A DNA stretch of 64,000 nucleotides from positions 19,840,078 through 19,904,077 of the forward strand of contig OY829537.1 in NCBI GenBank assembly GCA_963691705.1, written 5' to 3'. The stretch is from Viola odorata. Lineage: Eukaryota > Streptophyta > Magnoliopsida > Malpighiales > Violaceae. Each line of letters begins with the position of its first letter. Position 1 is the stretch's first letter. The notes under the pieces were generated by a model. It ran no database searches. It saw nothing but the letters and a program-made list of their open reading frames with translations, and had not been told where the DNA came from. A program made the position numbers and the translations under genes. Shown here piece after piece: positions 1 through 10,364 of this stretch.

Positions 1-1506
1 AGTGATGTCCTCAAACCAATCTGGGATGCTGTCTGAAATGCTAGTGTTCTGCATCTCAAGAATTGAAAGATTGGTCTGTGTTTGAAGCCATTGTGGGAAT
101 TTGGGTCCTACTATGCATGAAAACAAAGCAAGATTTTGAATATGAAAAGGCGGTATCCATGTTTGGCTGAGATTAAAAACCAGTAATGGGTTCCTATACA
201 GATACAAGGTACTTAAGGACCTGAGTTTTGAAAAATGAATTTCAGAAAGTGTACCAACCAATGAATTGTTATGGAGGTCCAAAATTTCTAGTGTTGAAAG
301 CTGCCCTAGAGTTTCTGGAACACTTCCATTCAAGAAATTGTGAGAGAGGTATAACACTTTCAAACTTGAAAGTTCACCAATTGATTCTGGAATGGGACCC
401 TGAAACGCGTTCGAGTAAAGATTGAGAAACTCTAGATACTTAAAATCTCCCAAATTTTGAGGAAGGAAACCACTGAAAAAATTAGTTTCAAGAACCAAAC
501 TCTTTAAGCTGCTCCTCCTGCTGCAACCAGAGGTTTTGTTGCTAAAAGACCCTGAAATCTCACCACTAAATCTGTTGTGTGCCAAGTTGAGCTCATAAAA
601 GCTGCATACATTTTTCAGCACTGAATCTGTTATTTCACCCTCTAGCTCATTGTAAGACAGGTCAAGTACTTGAAGCAGCTCATAATTCCCCATCTCATTC
701 GGAATCGAGCCGTGAAAATTGTTCATGCTTAGGTTAAGATACTGAATGTTAGTGGCATTGACCAACCAGGTGGGAATGGTGGTAGTGAAATTGTTATTGC
801 TTAGATCAAGAACAGCAAGAGATGTGAGATTGGTATGTGGTAAAAGAGGCATGTGAGGTATTTGACAGGAGGACAAGTGTAGTTCTAGTAGAGAAGGGAT
901 CATGTTTAGTGAATACAACCAGTTTCTTGGCATGGAAAGGTTTATTCCTGACAAGTCCAAGAATTTCAACCAAGAAAGTGTTGATGTCCAATCAAGATTA
1001 TCAATTCTCAATCCATAGTTCCAACTAAGATCAAGAAACTCCAAGTTTGAAAGATTTCCAAGATTTTGGGGGACTTTTCCTTCAAGATTTGAGCAAGAAA
1101 GGTTGAGATATGTCAAATTGTGCATGGAACCAAGAAATGTGGGGATAACAGCTCCAGAGAAATTGTTGTAGCTCAAGTCTAGAGATTGGAGATGTGTCAA
1201 ATTAAGTAGAGAATTGGGTATTGTCTGACCTTGCAAAAAAGTGGAATTGGATTGGTTGCTGAGGTCAAGCTTGATGACATGGCCTCCAGTTCTGTTACTG
1301 CAGGAAACTCCCTTCCATGTGCAGCAATCTTCTGCAATATTCCATGATGACAACCTGTTTGAAGGGTCAATGAATCCTTGTTTGATCTTGAGAAGGGTTT
1401 CTTGCTCATTCTTGATACAAGTTGGATTTGGATCAGCTGAAATGGTGCTAAATTCAAGATTTCCAATCAACAGAAGCACAAGAAACATAAAAGAATATGA
1501 ACCCAT
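1..1506 (-). CDS. LRR receptor-like protein (RLP), 5' part, truncated by window
   Basis: An uninterrupted minus-strand frame of 502 codons runs from ATG at 1506 to base 1. The product starts with a hydrophobic signal peptide (about residues 1-24). An LRR N-terminal domain follows, with the paired-cysteine pattern DCCTWKGVSC. After it come about a dozen plant extracellular LRRs (LDLSxNNFxGxIP type) with many N-glycosylation sites. This architecture is that of Cf/EIX-type receptor-like proteins or LRR receptor kinases, which act at the plasma membrane in defence or development. Which of the two cannot be decided, because the C-terminal half (island domain, transmembrane segment, kinase or short tail) lies outside the window. 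No intron or frameshift is visible, in line with the usually intronless RLP genes. Confidence 0.9.
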   Translation of the reverse strand, partial: MGSYSFMFLVLLLIGNLEFSTISADPNPTCIKNEQETLLKIKQGFIDPSNRLSSWNIAEDCCTWKGVSCSNRTGGHVIKLDLSNQSNSTFLQGQTIPNSLLNLTHLQSLDLSYNNFSGAVIPTFLGSMHNLTYLNLSCSNLEGKVPQNLGNLSNLEFLDLSWNYGLRIDNLDWTSTLSWLKFLDLSGINLSMPRNWLYSLNMIPSLLELHLSSCQIPHMPLLPHTNLTSLAVLDLSNNNFTTTIPTWLVNATNIQYLNLSMNNFHGSIPNEMGNYELLQVLDLSYNELEGEITDSVLKNVCSFYELNLAHNRFSGEISGSFSNKTSGCSRRSSLKSLVLETNFFSGFLPQNLGDFKYLEFLNLYSNAFQGPIPESIGELSSLKVLYLSHNFLNGSVPETLGQLSTLEILDLHNNSLVGTLSEIHFSKLRSLSTLYLYRNPLLVFNLSQTWIPPFHIQNLALFSCIVGPKFPQWLQTQTNLSILEMQNTSISDSIPDWFEDIT

Positions 1507-1620
1507 GATGGGTTTTTCTTTCTTTTTTTAAACAGTTTCAATGAAACTAAGATGGAGGAAAATTGAAGGGAAAAGAGATTTGGGTTATGTGATTTTAGAT
1601 TTGCAGTTTTCTTGGTCATG

Positions 1621-1629
1621 TATATATAT
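1621..1629 (-). promoter_or_regulatory. Putative TATA box of the RLP gene
   Basis: A TATATATA stretch lies about 115 bp upstream of the RLP start codon on the minus strand, a normal distance for a plant gene with a short leader. It is a motif match only, and the area is AT-rich. Confidence 0.35.
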
Positions 1630-3943
1630 GTATTGTATACTCTGTTGAAGATGTTGGTGGTAGTGTTCACATTTAACATGAATTGACATGGAGGAGTTGT
1701 GCCAACATTTGATGGAGTCTTTGACTCTTAGCTCACCTTTGTAAGAAGGGTCGAAGGCTCACGCAATTAAAGAAAAAAAAATTGGAGATAAAGAGGATAA
1801 GTTGAAAAATAGGTGAAAGACAAAAAGGGTTGACAACTAATGGATCATTATTACAAGATTCATTGCTCCTCCACCAGAAAATGTTCATTCCCATCCTTGT
1901 CAAACTTTGAAAATGTTCAGGTAAATATTCTGTCATCAAACTTCAGGGCTCTGTGTTATAAATTGCATTAAATTAAATAAATAAATTTTACCTAACAAAT
2001 TGCAATTACTATTTAATAATATATAATATTTTTTGTTTATTGGCTTAATTGAGACGTTAATTAAAATAAAGATGTTTATTGTCTTATTTTCGACAATTCA
2101 TATTTTTCTTAATTTTTATAAAATATATTAAAAAGTCATTTTTTTTGTGAGACGGAGGAATTACGTCTTTACTTTTATCTAACCTAAACTCTTTTTTAAT
2201 TTCCCTGCTTAAGGACCCTCTGGTCCCAAAGCATTGATGAACTAATTCAAGAAAGATAGTGCAGCCTTCCCTGAAACTTCCAGCCTATATGCACCCTCAA
2301 ATTTACTACTAATTTCTAAGATATGTTTGATAAACTTATATTGGTAGGCTATTAGTGTGAGTGGTTGTTAATCACATAATGAGATTTTTTCAGCGTTGAT
2401 GCCAAGTTACTATGTGTTGCTGGGCTCTGTTTCATAGAATTGGGCCTTGCACTGGAGTGGGGTTGCAATGTCCAACAAGCAGGATCCAACACATACAGCG
2501 TTTTATTATGGAAGACAATTTATTTTACCTATTGTTAGGGAAACCTAGAAGGGGCCAAGGGGATCTTTTTCTCTAATCAATATGGGTAGTACTCTTAAAC
2601 TCATCATAATTTCATCATCAAAACCTACAAATAAATTCCACAAAAATTAAAAAAATTATATTAATAGATGTAAAAAAATATAAATAGTGTATTTTAATTC
2701 GATTTCAATATTCAAACTTTATTATATCAATTAGTATAGAAATTTTATAAGATTTATCGGTATATATAATATCATCTTTAAATAATCAAAAATTAATCTA
2801 CTATAAAGAAAATTCATACATCTCATTATAATAATAACTCCACATATTAGCTCAATTGGCTATCTTTTTCTTCAACATGTATAAGAGAGAAATTGAAAAA
2901 GTAAAAATTGAACATATTAGATTTGACATAAATTATATAAAAAACTCTATAGTGGATAAATGTTCCATTTAACCAACTATAGTTTAAAAACAGGCACAAC
3001 AAACTTTATAATTTTCTGAAAATTGCAATTTTAATCTTTTAAATACTTAAAAAATTAAAAAAAATAGTAAAAAATTACAAACAATTATAAAATTTGGATA
3101 AAAAATGTAACCAATATGATAGAACTTAATACAATAAAAAAATATTTTTTTATTCCTTTTTAAATATTTTTAATGGAGTAAACTTTCCCATTTTTATTTC
3201 ATTTTCCTCAAATGTGCATAATTTTTGAATTTCTTTTACTATTTATTTTAATTTTTTTAACCACTATAAAAGATTAGGGTTTATATTATAAACTAAGAAA
3301 TATTTTATAAATTATAAAGTTTTTTTTAAAGTAGTTTACCTGAGATTGAAGCGAAGTGGCATATCAGGAGATTTGCGCGTGTTTGGTGACGAATTTTCGG
3401 TGGAACTACAAAATTGCCATCCATATACATTACACTTCGGATATTGAATTTCTATTTAAAAGTTCATTTTACACGTCTTACAAATTCACTAGAAATTTAT
3501 TTATCCATAGAATAAAGTAATTTTTATTATATTATTAATATCTATTAAATATTTTATGCAACATAATTTGAACTTGAAAAATACTTAATTATAATAATAG
3601 TAATAATTATAATAACAGGAAAATTGACACTTCATCTTTACCGTTTACCTCCTTTCCACTTGCTAAATGCCAACTGCCAAGAAGAAGAGGCCCAAGCCAA
3701 CACTCAAATTCAATCACTCTTCACAGCAATAATTATAGCATACACCACCACCGTCCAACTCCAATCCATCCTCTACTCAGCAAACCAAGTCTTTCCCCTT
3801 TCCTCTTTCACACCTCCTCCTCGCTCTCTCTTTCCCCATCTGAGAGATGACCCAAAAGAACCCCTTTACTCACCATTAATGACCATACTGAGACCACAGA
3901 GAGAAAGGGAGGAGATCTGCTCAACACAACAGTCAACTGATTG
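1630..3943. other. AT-rich intergenic region
   Basis: This 2.3 kb separates two divergent host genes and holds the RLP upstream region and the ankyrin-gene promoter. It is strongly AT-rich with poly-A/T runs, especially 2600-3330 and 3440-3610. I see no credible coding frame. A short fragment near 2150 resembles the end of a Stowaway-type MITE, but no partner terminus is evident. Confidence 0.6.
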
Positions 3944-6391
3944 ATGGCGACGCAGATGGAGTCTAAGTCACTTCGCTTCCTGACCCAGCAGTGTTTCTTC
4001 TCTGCAGTCCGCTCAGCTGACCTCCCATCTTTGAAAGAGATAGTGGAGAAGCTAAAAAATGATGATTCCTCTGATGGGTCGTCGTCATCTCCTGTTTCTG
4101 ATCTAATGAGTATGCAGAACGATGCAGGGGAAACTGCCTTGTACATCGCTGCTGCTAACAATTTTGAAGAAGTTTTCAGCTTTTTGATCAAATTTTGTGA
4201 TTTAACGACCGTCAAGATCAGGTCCAAGTCTGATATGAACGCGTTTCATGTTGCAGCTAAGAAGGGTCATTTAGGTATGGTCAATTGAAGCCTGAAATTG
4301 GGTTCTTTTCAAATAGTCTGAACTTGGATTTTAAGTCAACCAAACTAGAAAAGTTAATTTCTTTCCACTTCAGGAGGAATTGAGTTGCATAATTTTCATG
4401 GATATTGAGAAATTACTTTCCTTCTGAGTAGTAGTTTGCTGATTGTTTAACTTTGTATTTGCATTTTTTGTTGATTTAGGCATCGTGAAAGAACTTTTGG
4501 GGCTTTGGCCTGAGCTATGTAAGATATGCGACTCCACAAATACTAGCCCTCTTTATTCAGCTGCTGTTCAAGATCATTTGGATGTGGTGAATGCCATTCT
4601 GGATGCTGATGTCAGCTCAATGATGATTGTGAGAAAAAATGGCAAAACTGCGCTTCACACTGTTGGCAGATATGGCCAGCTTTGTATGGTTAAAGCACTT
4701 ATAGACCGCGATCCTGGAATTGTTCCCATCAAAGATAAGAAAGGCCAAACTGCACTCCATATGGCTGTAAAGGGCCAGAGTACTTCTGTGGTTGAGGAGA
4801 TATTGCAGGCTGATCACTCGATACTAAATGAGCGTGACAGGAAAGGTAACACCGCAGTGCACATGGCCACAAGGAAATGTCGTCCGCAGGTACTTAGATC
4901 ACCACATCCCTGATTTCTTACTGGCATCATTTTGAGTTATGTCACTTCATTAATCCACATCTCATATGTACAATATAATGGTCAATTTACATTGATCTTT
5001 TTGGTGTATGAGTTGGAATTCCTTGGAAGCTCTTTTGCGTATTAGTATCATTTCCTTGGAACTTGTCCTTCATCTGCAGTATCAAACCATTGTTAAAGAA
5101 CATTCTTACATAAGAAGATGGATGCTATGCTAGAACATATTAGCTGTATGTTTTGCATTCTTTCTCTGAAATTTACTTGAATTTTACCTGAATTTTAGGG
5201 CGATTGGATTTCCTTTTGGTCCATTATCTGTTTCTGTTCACACATTAGGAAATTGATGAAATGGAGATTTGTTTACTAAAATGGATACAGAAATAAAGAA
5301 CTCTCAATCATGGATGTGCATACCTATTGCTTTCTTCATGCTAGCAATCTTGCTATCTATAACTATACTGTAGTAGTCGCAGCACTTACTTGTCTAACCT
5401 ATTTAAATGAAACATCAAGATGGGGGTAGCAAAAATATCCCGTCTCTCAAGTCTAGTTGGGTAATGTGGTTGTTTTTTATTGCATATCCAGCACTTATAT
5501 GTACTCTCCCTTTTACAGATAGTAAACCTCCTGCTCAGTTACCCTTCCATTGACGTGAATGCCATCAATAACCAGCAGGAAACAGCAATGGATTTGGCAC
5601 ACAAACTCCAGTATGGAGATTCTGCTCTAGAAATCAATGAAGCTCTCACAGAAGCTGGTGCAAAGTATGCTATACATGTTGGTAAATTAGATGAAGCAAT
5701 GGAACTTAAGAGGACAGTGAGTGATATAAAGCATGAGGTGAGTGCACAACTCATACAAAATGAAACTACAAACCGACGAGTTACTGGTATTGCAAAAGAA
5801 CTTAGGAAACTTCATAGAGAAGCTGTCCAGAATACCACCAACTCTATCACAGTTGTCGCTGTTCTTTTTGCCTCAATTGCTTTCTTGGCTATATTCAACT
5901 TGCCTGGCCAGTATAAAATGACTGGACCTGAAGCAGGAGAAGCTGACATTGCATACACTGTTGGTTTCCGAGTTTTCTTCCTTTTAAACGCAACATCACT
6001 CTTCATTTCTCTAGCCGTTGTTGTGGTCCAGATCACTTTGGTTGCGTGGAACACCAAGGCTCAGAAACAGGTTGTGTCAGTGGCTAACAAGCTAATGTGG
6101 ACTGCTTGTGCTTGCACATGCGGTGCCTTTCTCTCTATAGCTTTTGTGGTTGTGGGGAAGGGTGGTTCGTGGATGGCAATAACTATAACTTTAATGGGAG
6201 CGCCAATTCTCATTGGGACACTCGGATTTATGGGCTACTTTGTTTTCCGGCAGCATTTTGGAGGTTACCGGGATTCCCAGAGACGCATAAGAAGAGCAAG
6301 TGGAAGCAAGTCGTTCTCGTGGTCTTACTCTGCAAATGTATCAGATCTTGATGATTATAACTCTGATAGGGAGACAATCTACGCTTTGTGA
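3944..6391 (+). CDS. Ankyrin-repeat / PGG-domain membrane protein, ITN1-like
   Basis: Three exons: 3944-4274, 4480-4889 and 5519-6391, with GT-AG junctions that keep frame, giving 537 residues. The N-terminal half holds ankyrin repeats (GETALYIAAA, MNAFHVAAKKGHLG, KTALHTVGRYG, QTALHMAVKG, NTAVHMATRK). The C-terminal third is a PGG domain starting near residue 355, with NLPG after its first hydrophobic segment and four predicted membrane spans. Family knowledge: ITN1-type ankyrin proteins sit in the plasma membrane and have been linked to salt/ABA responses and reactive oxygen. The Arabidopsis protein is about 590 residues, so this copy is near full length. ATG at 3944 is the first in frame. 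No broken residue is evident. Confidence 0.92.
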
Positions 6392-6608
6392 ACACTGTAT
6401 TCAACGAGAATGACTGACATTGTTCCGCCTCTTGGGTGTCGTCGTTGTTGAGCTGTACAAATGCTTTGTCCAGGTTTTTTTTCGACAGCCAAAATGATAA
6501 AATCCCTTTGCTGGGTTGTAGAATTGGCTGGAGTCCTCCTGTTTTGCCAGCGGAAGGGTGCTGAATGTAGATTATTGTAAATTCATGTAAGCTAAGATGG
6601 GTTCATCC

Positions 6609-6614
6609 AATAAA
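6609..6614 (+). terminator. Polyadenylation signal of the ankyrin gene
   Basis: A canonical AATAAA lies about 220 bp after the stop codon, in a T-rich 3' region followed by a poly-T run. It is the best near-upstream element for this transcript. Confidence 0.5.
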
Positions 6615-7879
6615 ACAGCCAACTTACAGGTTTTTTTTTTTACAAGGATAGGAATGTAAATAGAAGATACATTATCCCAGTTTTTTCTATTTTTTGGTGG
6701 AATTAGTGTAGTTGAGCATGCATGTTGATTAGCTTAGTCGATTTGTGTTCTTCAAATTAAGCTAAATGAATGAATGAAGTAAATCTAAGAAGATAAAACA
6801 TATTAGTTTATTTTTTCCTTAAAAGCATCAGCTTTATATTGGAAAGCATGAACTGTATTCCACATATTATTAAAAGCGAGGAGAATGAAAAAGTAAAGAG
6901 TAAAGACAATCATATAATTAATAAAGTAAGCCAAAATTCGACAAGGTGCGTGAATTAATCCTTATCATACAAGGTCTCCATGATAGTAGAGGAATGTAGT
7001 CACAGAAGGGGGAAAAAGGAAAAAGGACTCAGCAACTCTTTAGGCCATTTATTTGTTTAGTTATTAACATGTTTTTTTTTTGAAAGGTTTAGTTATTAAC
7101 ATGTAGATTCGCAGTATGTTTATTTCGGGTATTTTTAGCTTAATCTGTTTAGCCGTGTATATGTATATCGCCACATAACTTGATATTTTCTATAAAAAAA
7201 TTAAAAAATTAAAACAATACTATATTATTTTTTTCATTCATTTTTTTACTCAAAAGGATATAATTTTTGATTTGATCATTTGATCGAGCTTTTACATGCG
7301 AATTTCAGAAAAAATTAAGCAAAAATCAAGAGATAAGTTGATTGGGGTTCGTTCGTTCACTCAGATCGGAAAAATCTACCCTGGAAGGCATTAAAATAGT
7401 GAATATACATATCTAAGTTATTTCAAGTAGTTAAAAAATTCATTTAAATAAATAAAAAATAGGAAATATGGGGGAAAAATATGTTAAGAATTGATTTCAG
7501 GTCGGACCGGCCGCCTCTTACAACCATGCATACTTGTGTATCTTTAGGTTTCGTTTTGAGGTTGATTCTATTGATTTCTGATTGAATCTATTGGTATTAT
7601 GAAGGTGTGGCTGTTTGGAAAAGACTTGGAGTTGGAGCAAAATTGAAAGCTCTTGGGAAGAGAGCTCTCCAAGCTCTTGGGGTTTTGGAAGCTAAGAAGG
7701 AGCAAATGAGGCCAAATCAATTTGAGAGGGTAATAAATGGACTTATCGATGGTGGGTTCGGACAGGATTCCCGCAGGATACAGCACTGATGGAGGCCCAG
7801 GGCTTCACAGCATCGGAGGAACTAAACGTGGCCCTAATTGCTCCTAAGGGTATGAGCTGGAGGAAACCTATTTCAAGAA
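6615..7879. other. Intergenic region with possible gene relic at 7607-7789
   Basis: Mostly AT-rich non-coding DNA. At 7607-7789 a short open frame encodes a basic, helical peptide (VWKRLGVGAKLKALGKRALQ) that then breaks at stops. I do not recognise it. It could be a decayed exon, because more exon-like sequence (9042-9182, ending at a GT donor) lies beyond the neighbouring element. No function is proposed. Confidence 0.3.
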
Positions 7880-9013
7880 GAGTAATGCTAGTCAGGATAC
7901 TGAAATGGCCTGATGAAATGGCCCGAATGACGTGGCATTCGGTAATTACAGAATTGCCATTAATGAAATCCTTCTCCTCCTCCTCCAGCCTCTCCTTCGA
8001 CAACCCTAGACTAAATCAAAAACTCACACAGCCACACAGCCACACAGCCAGCCGCTCTCCCTCATCTCTCAGACAGCCGCTCCTCCTCCTTCTCCTCCTC
8101 CGTCGCCTTCTCCCTCATAACGTAGCTTGTTATATGTTTTTAAAACTATACTGATTTTATGTACTTTTGTTAATTTAACTTGGTTATTTGTACTTTTGTT
8201 AATTTGAAACAGTTTGGAGAGCATCTTCTTGCAGTTTGCTCACTTTAATGGTACAAATTAAATAAGTCACTAAGAACAACTAGTCCTGCAAATTTCACAC
8301 TCACTGCTCCAGGAGAGCATTATTACTTCTGCAATTTTCCAGGCCATTGCTCTGCTGGTCAGAAATTAGCAATTAATGCCAAATTCTCCCTGCATCTTCA
8401 CCTTCCCCTGCTCCTCAATCCAGCACTCCAGCACTCCCTCACCAGTAATCAAATGCTCTCGTGCCCAGAACAGCAGCCAACAAAAATAACAAGTACAGAG
8501 GACAACAAAAATCCACACCCTTAAAATCCCAAAACCCAAATCCAGTCCAATCGCAGTACACTCCCAAAACTAAAAAGTCAGAAATAAGAAACAAAAACCC
8601 TCCCAAAACTAAAAAGTCGGAAACTAAAAATCCACACCCTTAAAAACCGAAAACCGAAAACCCAAATCCAGTCCAATCGCCCACATGTTTATTTTTTTTC
8701 CAGATCTCAGCAACTAAAAAGAATCCATGTTACTGGGCTAAAAATGACCATTCTGCGGTTAACATTTCTTCAAACTATTCAACTTGTCGTCGGAGAGAGG
8801 AGGATGCGTGTCGGAGGAGGAGAAGGAGGAGGAGCGGCTGTGTGAGAGATGAGGGAGAGCGGCTGGCTGTGTGAGTTTTTGATTTAGTCTAGGCTTGTCG
8901 AAGGAGAGGCTGGAGGAGGAGGAGAAGAGGGATTTCATTAATGGCAATTCTGTAATTACCCATCATTCGGGCCATTTCATCAGGCCATTTCAGTGTCCTG
9001 AATAGCATTACTC
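7880..9013. mobile_element. Non-autonomous MULE-type element with long terminal inverted repeats
   Basis: The left end (7880-8100) and right end (8770-9013) are inverted copies of one another for roughly 200 bp. Both begin GAGTAATGCTA/TTCAGG and pass through a CTCCTC-rich purine/pyrimidine-biased stretch. The flanking 9-mers (TCAAGAAGA left, TCTGAAAGA right) match at six of nine bases, a possible decayed 9-bp target-site duplication. Long TIRs plus a 9-bp duplication suggest the Mutator superfamily. The interior has no transposase. It contains a short internal duplication near 8510-8680 (repeated AAATCCACACCCTTAAAA and CCAAATCCAGTCCAATCGC). Confidence 0.65.
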
Positions 9014-9041
9014 TGAAAGAATCAAGATATCTAGTCCAGTG

Positions 9042-9182
9042 GCCATGTTTCTAAATCCTTTGGATACTAGACATAACAAAGAAGGCATGTTTGATAGTAA
9101 CATAGGAGATTCAGCATCACTAGACAGTCAAGGCACGTTTTCAAAGTTGCAGAAATTAACCTCTTCAATGCAGGCATACTAT
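9042..9182 (+). pseudogene. Exon-like fragment of unknown gene
   Basis: An open stretch just right of the MULE-type element encodes a hydrophilic peptide beginning VAMFLNPLDTRHNKEGMFDS and ends at a plausible splice donor (TAT|GTGAGT). Nothing downstream continues it clearly. With the open frame at 7607-7789 it may be the remains of a host gene split by the insertion. I do not recognise the family. Confidence 0.25.
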
Positions 9183-9260
9183 GTGAGTTTTTCTGTTATT
9201 CATCTGTTAGTCTTTCGAAATGGAGGAACCTGTTTTTGTCGCAATAAAGTGGCTTTGTAA

Positions 9261-9990
9261 TAGTTAGCTAGAGAGATATTAGTTGCTTTGTGCCAAATTA
9301 GTTCTTCACATGGGGTTGTTTGATTCCAACATGTGGTTGAATTGAGTCTCATTTACTTGGTTCACAGACAAACAGGCTACTAAATATATTTCTACGAACC
9401 TCCTTTATTCCTTCGTTGATATTTGAGTTGAGATCTGTTTTGTGCTTTCGTTGTATCAGCACGAGAGCACAGAACAGTGACGGACATGTGCCGATTGTGC
9501 AATGCATTTAGATTTCAACAATGTTGCTGAATGTGGGTCGTAAATGATCAAGACTATTGAACCAGCTGGTTTTTGTGTTATGAATTATGGTTCCTTCAAT
9601 GTGTTTTTGCTCTCCAAATTCAGCATTCACAGATGGCATTATTTTCCAGGGGAAGAGACATGTCTTTGTTGCGAGGACTGCCTCATTATTGCCTTATCAT
9701 TTGAGTTATATTTTCACGATAGTATACGAAAAAAAAGAATATTTTCCCCCTCCCTTTGTACCTGGCTTGCTTATGTTTTAGGTCATGGATGCAGCTATTA
9801 ACTTTTTTACCAACATTAGATGTGCTCTAGTTATTTCAAATTTGAATTTAAGAATAAAAAAAATTATATTGAGAAAATCATTTCTTTATACCCGAATATA
9901 CTTGTACAAAAACAATAACTCTATTTATGAAAATAATATAGTTAAAAAAAGCAAATTATTCAAATGCAAGATAAATACTGGTTATTAATA
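9261..9990. other. Intergenic DNA without recognised genes
   Basis: Short open frames here have no family resemblance, and the right half is AT-rich. I see nothing to annotate. Confidence 0.5.
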
Positions 9991-10115
9991 CTCCCTTTGG
10001 TGCAAATTAAATGACTTCCTCGCATCCCAATATTCAGTAAGTTTAACACTAAAAATACAAGTAAAATAAACAATAAAAGTAAATCCTAAAACGACTTTTA
10101 TTTACCCCGGAGGAG
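9991..10115. mobile_element. Stowaway-type MITE
   Basis: A 125-bp element begins CTCCCTTTGGTGCAAAT and ends in the inverse of CTCCTCCGGGGTAAAT, flanked on both sides by TA. Size, CTCC-type termini and TA target site are those of Stowaway MITEs, which are mobilised by plant mariner transposases such as the one encoded further right. Confidence 0.7.
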
Positions 10116-10364
10116 TATTAATTTGTCATCTTACAAAACACAATTGCAATAATTTGCTGGCCAGCCTTGATCCAATGTAGTAGTAGTGGTAGAAAGCATC
10201 CGAATCACACGCAAAACAATGTCGGGTCGGTGGACAAAACAAATTTTAAAGGTCCGACCCGACCCGAACCGACCCGACCCATGCTCAGCCCATGATGGGG
10301 AAAAAAGCTTAGCATGATAACAGACAGACAAAGACAGTGGCTTTCTTCTTGATTTGCCTCTTCA

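Noticed and set aside
3808..4227. Minus-strand frame over the ankyrin gene first exon
   Set aside because: Antisense shadow of a well-supported exon.
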